This document shows positions 23,701 through 30,211 of a DNA stretch of 53,920 bases, in pieces. The position numbers and the translations under genes are program-made. The notes under the pieces were generated by a model, which was given only the letters and a program-made list of their open reading frames with translations, had not been told where the DNA came from and ran no database searches. Each line of letters opens with the position of its first letter. Positions within the stretch are counted from its first letter, which is position 1. Origin of the DNA: a virus; the IMG/VR virus record IMGVR_UViG_3300017998_000013, positions 1 through 53,920 of that record, one strand, 5' to 3'.

Positions 23701-25228
23701 TTTGCACCGTGGACACTGTTTCGGCGGCTGCGGGTTCGTTATCGGCTGGAACTGGTTGTTTCTTGCCCTTGCTTCCCTTTCTCGATTCCTTATCACGTTT
23801 AGGCGCCTCCGGTAGTGGTTTGGCTTTGTCGCCCTTATTTATGATTGTCTGCTTACCGTCACCGTCCCGCTGTACGAGCACGTCATACGGATTCAGCGTG
23901 TTATCCTCGGGCCGGATGCCAATGGCGGGGCGTTCCTTACCTGACCGGGAGTCGATAATCACTGAGGCAATGCCGCCCTTGATTCGGGCTTTCTGCTCTC
24001 TCACGGCTTCCAGGGAAACGTCGGTCTGCCCGCTGGCGTTCTCCTCAAGCGGGTCCACGATAGGAGTGCCGCCCCTGATCTCTGATGCGGATTTCTTCGG
24101 CGGCTCTTCTTCGGATATTGCAAGACGGGTAGCCTTGCCGCGCTTCTCTTTGAGCGTTTCGCTGATCTCGTCAAACGGGTCGATTATCTCGGGCGCGGGG
24201 GCTTCTGCCTGGCGGAGTTCGATTTGCTTCTGCCCGGTCACATCCTTGGCGGTTCCCTCAACCGTCACGCCTTCCTCGGCTGGCACAGCTTCCCGCATCT
24301 TATCTATGGCGTGCTTCATCTGGAGTTTATTCGGCTTTACCTGTTGGAAATACTGAGTGAAGCCGGTAACGGTGTCGTTGTACGCCTTCTGCCGTACTGC
24401 GAGGTCTTGAGTCGGGGTTGCCGCCATCTCTTCGGAAACGTCCCTTATCCCGGTCGCCGCACTGTAGGTCTGCATGAAAGCGTCAAAATCGGTCTGGTCT
24501 GCCGGAGCGCCGAGTCGAGCTGCCCCTTTACCTTCCGGCGCCACTCCCTGAGATATCGGCAGATTCCGCATGGCCTGGGCGACAAGACCCGTAACAGTGT
24601 CCATCGCCTTCTTGTCGCCTGTCCCCGCCATGTATGCTTGAGCTGCGTTTGTAACCCAATCTGCCAAGTTAAGCGTCTTGACTATTGGGACCAATGGCGC
24701 GAGTCCCTTCCGTGCGATATCGGCGGATTTGTCAGAGGGGAACGCAATCGTACTCTTGCTTGCCTTCACGCCTGCTGCATGAGACGGCATCATTTGACCG
24801 TAGTCATCAGGTTGGAGACTGGCGTTTAAGTCTTTTAAGTACCCTATGGGGTCCAGACTGATTGCTTCCCTCGCCTTGGTGAGAGCGCCCCCGGTGGCGG
24901 CAGGGGCGCTTGCGGTGGGAGGGGTGAGGGACATGGCTTGGCGGGTAGTGGGGGGTGCGAATCCTGAACCTTGCTGAGCTGTCGGAGCTGAGAAACCTCC
25001 TGATTGCGGCTGTGCCTGAATAGGTGCAACGGTCGCCTGGGTCTGATCGTCGGTAAGTGGGGTCTCCGAGCCGTCCGGCAATACGCGAGTCTGGCGGCTG
25101 CCGGCCACGGGGCGGAAATCATTAGGAAGTAATTGACGGGTACCGGAAGGGGCGGGTTCGTCAAAAGGGTCAACAATCCCGCCGGGAGAATCTTCGTAAG
25201 GGTCAACTATTATTGCTGCGCGGGCCAT
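17765..25228 (-). CDS. Giant polyvalent internal virion/ejection protein with ADP-ribosyltransferase-like domain
   Basis: This 2487-residue protein has a Pro-rich, low-complexity N-terminus with repeated VDP(Y/F)(E/D) motifs. Residues about 710-835 resemble the ART domain of phage polyvalent proteins (MGERFGQHLEPAGRYI; KALSKALIKDGYDGIITLD; TSEIVDLVP). Long charged coiled coils cover about 1350-1980. A conserved C-terminal module (about 1986-2320) includes WAVKWRRAVILSSIQT, FMQDNFVIKGYRIWLNYLK and a hydrophobic helix LGLAMLAIGYFAYEAIG. Such proteins are packaged in podovirus heads and ejected with DNA, carrying effector domains into the cell. It follows a smaller internal virion protein and precedes the ATP-grasp gene. 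No lytic transglycosylase motif was recognised. Confidence 0.75.
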   Translation of the reverse strand: MARAAIIVDPYEDSPGGIVDPFDEPAPSGTRQLLPNDFRPVAGSRQTRVLPDGSETPLTDDQTQATVAPIQAQPQSGGFSAPTAQQGSGFAPPTTRQAMSLTPPTASAPAATGGALTKAREAISLDPIGYLKDLNASLQPDDYGQMMPSHAAGVKASKSTIAFPSDKSADIARKGLAPLVPIVKTLNLADWVTNAAQAYMAGTGDKKAMDTVTGLVAQAMRNLPISQGVAPEGKGAARLGAPADQTDFDAFMQTYSAATGIRDVSEEMAATPTQDLAVRQKAYNDTVTGFTQYFQQVKPNKLQMKHAIDKMREAVPAEEGVTVEGTAKDVTGQKQIELRQAEAPAPEIIDPFDEISETLKEKRGKATRLAISEEEPPKKSASEIRGGTPIVDPLEENASGQTDVSLEAVREQKARIKGGIASVIIDSRSGKERPAIGIRPEDNTLNPYDVLVQRDGDGKQTIINKGDKAKPLPEAPKRDKESRKGSKGKKQPVPADNEPAAAETVSTVQNVDAPASDELPRLRPALRSGSDTVIGEVGSDHPSILEANPDMPENSERMFAKPDGELVTRDEGAEFLKKENPAVYDEWEKAHPGEDLHSKDMNAAVEKVEGKQITKKPAPEPNTILTQVNDLNGEPMGYEVSKHDGTPEGMHEAAKKNAKAMNKYKDASNNETIHLVIDKDGKPAGTINARFGDVTPLPPVPDKVPAEGGGVKYQTGKPVKMGYIWNTEKAPNMGERFGQHLEPAGRYINERPITFKGDDYPNLKEGEVEFKNPLVVGWGGGYGEPDNWKQALSDKYGGKKGKALSKALIKDGYDGIITLDAKGNTSEIVDLVPDKPASKEVAKEEETARADYEAARVPDTPAEVVTEAVKTARKEGTPLKEQKRYLIANIDEAIKEAPEYRDWDRFNPLLKELSEVREARGKAADAMGDATSRVKLYSDPERFQHLTAEERQEKIAEVENALEVAKADAKRIDPLIKQAQQALRDAGAYVAIEVPDDGIFEVFNDQQALKAFKQTVEKLFPASEKVPKGTKGYGPLPKATGVKAEGIENGVTGKDADNNVWHTNGVLIVKGKPTVPFKSEMPPDKAKDLDERTAQVVKMYTSNPKEGTPVASAKFLAMDKNGNMVAQRSGDDVSFQGISDEPIKTGKDEVAFVRLTGENGATTDMSQKFYVYVRHHYPDAEIRFKDDKNPINFVEDGKIVAVVMPVKSEGKVNEAFESFGVKSGKVKEIPHDDQVKFTGALGAAADTPQQLRPPDVDRVMAFAHDNGYNVDDLADWLISHQFTPDDTGHSMSSRTIQMIKDWRPDNSVTLDFMGLQQAYESLSKIPRAVKSAIPHLETLGKQVFTEGRTKYQDFVKGMKEKLGDLWQRFKSLMEDVWDKVRRMTGNQHGSVGDNKAEFLRKYNGALDKAEEAVKNRDEAGARKWLAEADALERLWEGKDAKPGGDEKVDMEGGLAHKDEAEMAGVLQQGDTISADASPRTTSIKNAVTEGERAARGLGPIEVEWRRSFPHSFEAAKRRVDSGEFDPRLEAKKYAEKPRALSTEEEAAFEYDRMRLYNDHHTVMGLIDKAVQSGDQAAILEGRQRLAVIEDDISDNDYVARRSGYEAGHSLSFRRMLVKQDYTLARSLQRARAATGEKEIPEDLRKQIETLTQELEAAVKKSQEYEEKLANIEAQRVVSKQEPSPAAKRREKRAVTREELDSQFKSLAGKLRASLSTLSMNFNPEQAAILGEMMKIRVQEGITKVGDIVDDIYAEFEGIPDVSKRDIRDAISNYGKSYQMSQEEIQVEMREIRRQMRLVSGLEDAQAGQAPLHSGLQRDPVSDEVRDLQKQIHEEMKNQGINQKSSEERWKTALDSVKTRLKNEIHDLDEQIAAGKRKYKDKTTLEYDEEAKRLKSVRDEKKALLDQIDAKPPKTEQELNDIGNRMAKARYQTRLKELQRMLDTGNYEKRARRVLKLDPEAQRLKAEVEKKKEAVDTAIRRQAHANRTPVEKGLDWAVKWRRAVILSSIQTVGKLTAAATMRQITTPIEDLIEGGLSLFPGLSRISAKAPREGGGLNVRAEAAAFSQWFKKQTWQDIKDVAITGRGELDRLYGSKKDMLPTSALDFFGRVHGALKVTPKRAEFYRSLQKRTEWAMRNGYDMSDPVTVATITADAYIDANRAIFMQDNFVIKGYRIWLNYLKTRGDLGKATAAGMQMMTPIVKIPTNFVAELTSYAFGAAKGSARVAFSKGIENLTPEEADYVMRAFKKQGLGLAMLAIGYFAYEAIGGYYQRGEKRKAGEVKEGELRLGKFDVPKFALHTPALEILQLGATIHRVQDQYAASDEKNEKKIDEGKKEAKGSGTGAGIFAGAKGIAEQVPFFEQPVRMAEATRSEASARTWANQFAESLLMPPDIRRISKYMDRAGDQQIPREQKEFWSQVMRGDIPGQRKNLPVDIAKVKKMQLDQLAEIMENAPGDVVDQIQPVFRTKFRRAHGLSDEERDRYLELIK

Positions 25229-26928
25229 CAGCGACCCCCGTATTTTTTATTGTAAAATGCCTCCAAGTCTTTATCGGCAACGCCGGGGTTCTTCGCCCTT
25301 GCGGCTGTCATCCATTTATCTTTCGACGGCGCCGCCTTGCCCGCGCTCCTTGGGTTTATTTTGCTGCCACCGCCATGAGGTTTCGCCTTGGCAATCGCCT
25401 CCAGTATCTGAGTTTTCTTTTCCTTATTAGTGACTTTGTTGGCGGCAGCGGTCAGGTCGTCTTTACTATGGCCTTTATCGACTGCCCCCTGCATGGTAGC
25501 GGCCATATCTGTTCCTGAAATCGACCCTTCAGGGTCAAGGCCCTTCATCCATTCGCTCAATTTCTCAACCGTCGCGTGCCCTTCTGCCTTGGTGGCCGGT
25601 TTGCCTTCTAATTCGGCTTTTGCCAACCGCTTCGCCTCATTGGCGATCCCCACCACATCCCCTTTCCATTTATCGTCCTTTTCAAGGAGGTCGATGTACT
25701 TTTTCTCAACCTTGTCTTTCTTTTTCTCGCTGTCGTCTTTCTTGTTCCGCGCCTCAATCTGCATCCCGATTCCTTTGAGGTGTCCGGCGACGGTGGTCTC
25801 AACCTTTTTCTGCCCTGCCTCGATGGTGGCGTTCGTTTTCGCCATAGGGTCCTGCGCTCCCGGTATCATATCCCCCTCTTCGGTCAGGATACTGAAGCCT
25901 GTCTTTGAGTCAGGATCTTCGACGACCTGGCGGGTCGGCTTATCCTTGTTGAAGAGCGTCTTCGCAGTGTTCATCAGGTCTGCGGTTTTCTGAGTGCTTC
26001 CCGCCTTCTTCATCTGCTTGACGTATTCCAGCCGCGCCTCGCCGGTCTTCAGGTCCTTCGGCATCTTGTCCAGAACTTCGGCCTCCCGGGTGTCCTCTGC
26101 CCTCTGCTCTCCCGCTTTCTTTACCTGCTCGACGAACTTCTCCCCGCCTTCCTCATTCGCAGCGACGGCGGCTAGAAGTATTGGGCCGAAACTGGCGGTA
26201 TGTACGAGAGTGTTCTTAAATTCATCTATCGGGATTTCGTGGATGTATTCCTTATCGCCGTCCATTTTGGTGTGGGGTGTGGGAGGGGAAATACTGCCGT
26301 CTGCGTTGCCGGTCCGGACCACGGGGATAACTACTCCTTTGTCAAAATCTATCAACAGCGATTCCGCCTCTTTACCCTCCAGGAGCTTCGGCCCGGCATA
26401 CTGGTTGAACGCCTCCATCAGTCCTGGCACCTGCTGGCTGCTCAATCTCACCTTGCGCTGGCCTTCCGGCAAGCTCTGGGCGTGCTGGATAAGTGCCGGT
26501 TGGACCTGTCCGATTATCTGCGTGAGTTGGTGGGCGGCGTAGGTCTGCGCCAGGGCTTTATGTGGGTCGTTGTCGAGGTCGGGCGACGCTTTGGTGAGCC
26601 CGTAAGCTGCGTCTACCTCTTCGGGGGTATATTGCGGCTGCGTACCGTTCGCTGCTGCCTGTGCCAATTTCATAGATGCGCTGACAAGCGGAGCGTGCAG
26701 CATTTTATGCTTGAGGTCTAGGTCGTCAAAAGCCTGCTGCGTCTTCTGGTGGACGATACTCTGCTTTTTCTGCTCCATCTCGACGTCCATCAACTGCCGA
26801 TGTTGGGCGTGATCTTCCTTCTCCATATTCGCCTTATCTATGCCTTGGAAAACGCCGGTCACCTTCGCAAAGGCGTCTATGCCACTCTCGACCGGATCAC
26901 CGTATGGAGACAAACCAAATCTCGCCAT
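25228..26928 (-). CDS. Internal virion protein (putative)
   Basis: The frame opens MMARFGLSPYGD; the second ATG (26928) has the better spacing to GGAGG. The about 566-residue chain is mostly helical and charged (MEQKKQSIVHQKTQQAF; LKHKMLHAPLVSASMKLAQA). A Lys/Asp-rich coiled coil lies near 370-430, and the C-terminus is basic, ending NPGVADKDLEAFYNKKYGG. It sits between small membrane genes and the giant polyvalent protein, the position of T7 gp14/gp15-type ejection proteins. The family was not identified. Confidence 0.6.
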   Translation of the reverse strand: MARFGLSPYGDPVESGIDAFAKVTGVFQGIDKANMEKEDHAQHRQLMDVEMEQKKQSIVHQKTQQAFDDLDLKHKMLHAPLVSASMKLAQAAANGTQPQYTPEEVDAAYGLTKASPDLDNDPHKALAQTYAAHQLTQIIGQVQPALIQHAQSLPEGQRKVRLSSQQVPGLMEAFNQYAGPKLLEGKEAESLLIDFDKGVVIPVVRTGNADGSISPPTPHTKMDGDKEYIHEIPIDEFKNTLVHTASFGPILLAAVAANEEGGEKFVEQVKKAGEQRAEDTREAEVLDKMPKDLKTGEARLEYVKQMKKAGSTQKTADLMNTAKTLFNKDKPTRQVVEDPDSKTGFSILTEEGDMIPGAQDPMAKTNATIEAGQKKVETTVAGHLKGIGMQIEARNKKDDSEKKKDKVEKKYIDLLEKDDKWKGDVVGIANEAKRLAKAELEGKPATKAEGHATVEKLSEWMKGLDPEGSISGTDMAATMQGAVDKGHSKDDLTAAANKVTNKEKKTQILEAIAKAKPHGGGSKINPRSAGKAAPSKDKWMTAARAKNPGVADKDLEAFYNKKYGGR

Positions 26929-27335
26929 CATGCCCTCCGTCTTGATTCGCGGAATATGTTTAATCTGTCTTGAAGATCGGCAAGCGTGAAGCTCATAACC
27001 TTCGGGAGAAACATCCCCGTCCTTGCCATATATTTTTTATATCCGGGGAACCCTTCACAAAGCATCTTCTCTTCCTGTCTTGCGGTGTGGGAAAGGAGTA
27101 CCAGCAACACCAGCCAGGCCGGTAAGCCGCCTCTCCATCCCGCGCAGAGAGCGAATACCCCCCCGCACATGATAAGAGAGGCGAGGTAGGCAGGGTGGCG
27201 GATATATTTATAAAGCCCCTTCTGGTAAATCTGCTCGGGCTTCGTTATCAATAGGTTGAATCCTGGGTTATTCCAGACCACCCAGAATCTTATCCCGTAT
27301 CCGACGAGTATCATTGAAATCTTTAAGGATATCAT
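26928..27335 (-). CDS. Isoprenylcysteine carboxyl methyltransferase-like membrane protein
   Basis: ATG 27335 is coupled to the upstream stop (TAATG), so it is preferred over GTG 27347. The 135-residue protein has hydrophobic segments near the N-terminus and in the middle. It carries the ICMT/PEMT-type signature: GLYKYIRHPAYLASLIM, a second membrane stretch, then RQEEKMLCEGFPGYKKYMA. The RHPxY and EE...F..Y residues bind SAM in this superfamily. It would act in the host inner membrane on a lipid, thiol or isoprenoid substrate. Its place among virion genes is unusual. It is shorter than most ICMT members (about 150-200 residues). Confidence 0.7.
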   Translation of the reverse strand: MISLKISMILVGYGIRFWVVWNNPGFNLLITKPEQIYQKGLYKYIRHPAYLASLIMCGGVFALCAGWRGGLPAWLVLLVLLSHTARQEEKMLCEGFPGYKKYMARTGMFLPKVMSFTLADLQDRLNIFRESRRRA

Positions 27336-27541
27336 TACATTATGCACGCGGCGATTATTCCCGCAATAGCTATGGCCGCGCCGACTCCCCCGGAGATCAT
27401 CGTCATCTCTTGAGCTTTCTTGGCGTCGGCCTCTTGCTGGTTCGCTTGGTCAACCTGTTGCTGCTCTGCCGAGGAACGGACGAAGCCGCTGATCGCATTG
27501 GACTGTTCTCCCAAGCCTGTAGAGATAATTCCTCCGGCCAT
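27335..27541 (-). CDS. Small membrane protein
   Basis: ATG 27541 follows GGAGGGGGAA and is preferred over the upstream in-frame ATG at 27613, which overlaps the antisense HNH gene. The 68-residue protein has a soluble Gln-rich segment (SSAEQQQVDQANQQEADAKK) and a C-terminal transmembrane helix (MISGGVGAAIAIAGIIA). The C-tail-anchored layout resembles T7 gp14-like or small ejection or holin-like proteins; the role is not determined. Confidence 0.6.
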   Translation of the reverse strand: MAGGIISTGLGEQSNAISGFVRSSAEQQQVDQANQQEADAKKAQEMTMISGGVGAAIAIAGIIAACIM

Positions 27542-27600
27542 TTCCCCCTCCGGTTTTCTTTTCTCTTGACTTATCACCCCCGACATGATAGGGGTAATAC

Positions 27601-28362
27601 ATGAATCTGTCAAGGCTAAAGTGCAAAAGATGCGGCCATGAATGGTGGCCTCGGATTGAAACTCGCCCCAAATCTTGTCCCGAATGTACGAGCGAAATAT
27701 GGGATCGAGACTACAAACTTAAAGGTGGAGTAAAACCACGATCCATCCTCGACACTATGGCTAAGTATGTTGTTAAGCCTATTGATTCGGAGTGTTGGGA
27801 GTGGCATGGCACCACTGACAAGGGGTACGGACGGTTTAAAAAAGCTGGCAAACAAACTCTGGCGCATAGGGCTGCTTATGAACTTTACATAGGCCCTATC
27901 CCCAAAGGGATGAAAGTGTGTCACACCTGTGACAACCCCCCTTGCACGAACCCCGATCATTTGTTTCTTGGCACCGATCTTGATAATAAGACGGATAGTG
28001 TTAACAAAAACCGTCATGCACACGGGGAGAAGCAAGGGGCTTGCAAATTGACCAGTGAGCAGGTCCTTGCCATACTGGATGACCCTCGTCCTTATATTGA
28101 AATTGCTAATGCCTATGATGTGGCCTACATCACTATTTCTCGCATTCGTCGTGGAAGAGGATGGAGACACATTACAAAGGGCTTGATCCCCCCGAAACAA
28201 CGCAAGCCGACTTATGGCCGCGCCAAACTTCAAAGCTCCGATATCCATGCAATCCGCAAGGACCCCCGGACGTGTAAAGATATCGCTAAAGATTACGGTG
28301 TAACTCTTTCGACAATCAGTCGGATTAAGAATGGGACGACATACGGACACGTTATCTCCTAA
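27601..28362 (+). CDS. HNH homing endonuclease inserted antisense in the late operon
   Basis: This 253-residue protein on the + strand lies within the - strand operon. The N-terminal zinc ribbon is CKRCGHEWWPR ... CPECTSE. The HNH_3-type core is CWEWHGTTDKGYGRF, AHRAAYELY, VCHTCDNPPCTNPDHLF and LGTDLDNKTDS. Two similar HTH-like DNA-binding repeats follow (YIEIANAYDVAYITISRIRR; CKDIAKDYGVTLSTISRIKN). This domain set is typical of free-standing homing endonucleases. It starts 59 bp from one - strand gene start and ends 4 bp from another stop, so it was inserted cleanly between genes. Confidence 0.88.
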   Translation: MNLSRLKCKRCGHEWWPRIETRPKSCPECTSEIWDRDYKLKGGVKPRSILDTMAKYVVKPIDSECWEWHGTTDKGYGRFKKAGKQTLAHRAAYELYIGPIPKGMKVCHTCDNPPCTNPDHLFLGTDLDNKTDSVNKNRHAHGEKQGACKLTSEQVLAILDDPRPYIEIANAYDVAYITISRIRRGRGWRHITKGLIPPKQRKPTYGRAKLQSSDIHAIRKDPRTCKDIAKDYGVTLSTISRIKNGTTYGHVIS

Positions 28363-28366
28363 CTCC

Positions 28367-28963
28367 TCATTGTGACTTATAGGCTGTCATGGCGCTTTGC
28401 TGCGCCACGTTGGGGTTCGGCGCACTCCCCAGACTGATCAGCTCATCCTGCGTTGCCACGTTCTGACGCGCCGTGTTCTGCGCCCCCGCCACCATCTGAG
28501 CCCTTGATAGATTATTCAATCTGGAATTGACTGCCGTCTGCTGCGGAGTCGCAACGACTCCTTGCGAGGCCATCTGACGGGCTTCCACTCCTTGCATGGA
28601 GTCCGCCGCGCCGGTAGCGTTCGTGGTTGCCTGGTTTACGGCATCAGTGAGTATTTCGGGATTATTGAAAGAAGTCTGCATCAGTAAATTCTGCTCGACT
28701 GGTTTGTACTGCGTCTCCCAGTTGGCGAATTCAGCCGCGAGGACTTTGGCAGCCATGCCTTGAGCCGTCCCGGTTGGGGCGATCTGTCCTGACTGCGCTT
28801 CCGTTTGGAGCCCTGACAGGTCAATTGGTGTTAGTGATGCAGGAGTTCCGGGATTAAGTACCCCCCAGGCCCCTCCCCCCCCCCCACTCGCCGGCTTATA
28901 TACAGACCATGTGCCAGTCACGGGGTCGTAAAGATTCTGCTGTCCCTGGGGAGTGTAGTCCAT
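28367..28963 (-). CDS. Putative virion protein
   Basis: This 198-residue protein follows AGGAGG. It has a Tyr/Gly-rich start (YDPVTGTWSVYKPASGGGGG, encoded partly by a run of 11 G) and an Ala/Gln/Asn-rich helical remainder (MAAKVLAAEFANWETQYKPV; ARQMASQGVVATPQQTAV). This composition and location match podovirus internal or tail-associated proteins. A similar helical composition is seen in the next gene upstream. No family was assigned. Confidence 0.55.
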   Translation of the reverse strand: MDYTPQGQQNLYDPVTGTWSVYKPASGGGGGAWGVLNPGTPASLTPIDLSGLQTEAQSGQIAPTGTAQGMAAKVLAAEFANWETQYKPVEQNLLMQTSFNNPEILTDAVNQATTNATGAADSMQGVEARQMASQGVVATPQQTAVNSRLNNLSRAQMVAGAQNTARQNVATQDELISLGSAPNPNVAQQSAMTAYKSQ

Positions 28964-28978
28964 TATAAGCGCCTCCTA

Positions 28979-29635
28979 TTACCACGCTGGCGGATTGTCA
29001 GGATTCAGCCATTTGAAAGTATCGCTACTTGCCCCAAGGTTGAAATTAGCATCAAGGGCCGGGTTGCCGGTCCCTGCGTTTGGTGATCCGCTGGCACCAG
29101 CCGGGTTGCTGCTCATAAGCGCCCTTGTCCCGAGTGCTGCCGCCGCTCCCACTCCTGAACCAATAGCGTTTTCTTCCGCACCTTCCGCCATCAGTTTCGA
29201 TTTCTCATCAGCAATGGCTTTCTGTACCGACTGTTCCGCAAGTTGCCCCTGCCCGCCCATGGCCTGAGTCTGCTGGCCTCTGCCGATATCGACGATGTTC
29301 TGGAGGCCGGACATCTGCTGTGCCCTGACTGCCGCATCCGCGCTTGTCGTCCCTTTTGACTTGATATCGGCGGCTGCGTTGCCCCTTCTGGCTATCTGTG
29401 TCGCATTCTCGCCAGGGGCGGCCCCTGCGACACCTTCCATAACGGAAGCGTTGACTTTGCCTGCCGCTGCCGAGGATTGCGCCCCGGACTTGGCATTACC
29501 GGTCTCTTTGGTTATAAATTTGTCTATGTAAGGTTTGTACGAAGTTGAGTAATAATCCCAGAGTTTGACATTATTCTTTTGCTGCTGGATCTGGTCTTGT
29601 GTTTCCTGTATCCCGCCACCGCCACCGCCGCCCAT
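28979..29635 (-). CDS. Putative virion protein
   Basis: This 218-residue protein starts with MGGGGGGG after a GGAGGTCTGAC site. It is Gly/Ala/Gln-rich, with helices (IQETQDQIQQQKNNVKLWD; YYSTSYKPYIDKFI) and a short hydrophobic Ala/Gly segment (GSGVGAAAALGTRAL) that could touch membrane. The C-terminus ends NPDNPPAW. It is one of the small proteins between the tail nozzle and the ejection proteins. An internal core role is inferred. Confidence 0.55.
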   Translation of the reverse strand: MGGGGGGGIQETQDQIQQQKNNVKLWDYYSTSYKPYIDKFITKETGNAKSGAQSSAAAGKVNASVMEGVAGAAPGENATQIARRGNAAADIKSKGTTSADAAVRAQQMSGLQNIVDIGRGQQTQAMGGQGQLAEQSVQKAIADEKSKLMAEGAEENAIGSGVGAAAALGTRALMSSNPAGASGSPNAGTGNPALDANFNLGASSDTFKWLNPDNPPAW

Positions 29636-29636
29636 G

Positions 29637-30023
29637 TCAGACCTCCAGGCTGTACGTAGTTAGTCCCCTTCGGACTCCCGGCATCCGGTCGAAGCCTACA
29701 CGGGGGGACTGCCACACCATCCTGGAAGCTCCTACGTTTCGAGCTATTTCACGCAAGAACTCTGTGTTTCTCTCTCTTTTACCATTAATCCCGTAAGCAA
29801 TCCAGACAAAAAGCACGGTTCCCCATCGTTTATGAGGATTAATCTTACAGACTGCGAAGCTCTCGTCCTCGTCGTTCAAGAACAGACACGCCGTCCTGTT
29901 CTGAATTGCGTAATAAACATCGTCCTCGGTCCAGTCGCAATCGTCGGCAAACCGCTTTGCAATGGCGGTGATCTTGCCAACGATATCCGGCCAGACTTTC
30001 TCAAGGTCGGTGGTGAAGATCAC
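29637..30023 (-). CDS. GNAT-like phage protein (T7 gp13-like position)
   Basis: This 128-residue protein has WTEDDVYYAIQNRTACLFL and SFAVCKINPHKRWGTVLFV strands, then a helix REIARNVGASRMVWQ and a final RVGFDRMPG. These fit the small acetyltransferase-like fold seen in podovirus virion-assembly proteins located after the tail nozzle gene. The acetyl-CoA P-loop is not convincing, so enzymatic activity is doubtful. It overlaps the upstream gene by four bases. Confidence 0.5.
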   Translation of the reverse strand: MIFTTDLEKVWPDIVGKITAIAKRFADDCDWTEDDVYYAIQNRTACLFLNDEDESFAVCKINPHKRWGTVLFVWIAYGINGKRERNTEFLREIARNVGASRMVWQSPRVGFDRMPGVRRGLTTYSLEV

Positions 30024-30211
30024 TTGGTCACCATCTTCTTTGAAATCACGAGGCTGTTATCCACCAGCCCAGTATTTATCAAGTCCTGCGCCGTGAGCGG
30101 CCCGCCGTTCTTCTGAACTGTGCTGAAAAACACCTGGAGCTGGTCCATGTTGTCTATCAGGTCTTGAAGATTCACGCTCTTTTTTATGACCGGCGTCTTT
30201 ACGAGGCTCAT
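30020..30211 (-). CDS. Hypothetical small protein
   Basis: This 63-residue protein overlaps both neighbours by four bases. It has a helix (LQDLIDNMDQLQVFFSTVQK), a Gly-Pro turn and a second helix. It is tightly coupled between the nozzle and the GNAT-like gene. No motif was recognised. A small virion or assembly factor is inferred from position. Confidence 0.5.
   Translation of the reverse strand: MSLVKTPVIKKSVNLQDLIDNMDQLQVFFSTVQKNGGPLTAQDLINTGLVDNSLVISKKMVTK

Noticed and set aside
23499-24356. + strand 285-residue Ser-rich ORF
   Set aside because: Antisense of the polyvalent protein; Ser-rich composition is a shadow of its codons.
27566-27600. Promoter for the antisense HNH gene
   Set aside because: TTGACT is present but no acceptable -10 hexamer lies at 15-19 bp.
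27616-28350. - strand 244-residue ORF opposite the HNH gene
   Set aside because: The + strand HNH motifs and zinc ligands are unmistakable; the antisense has none.
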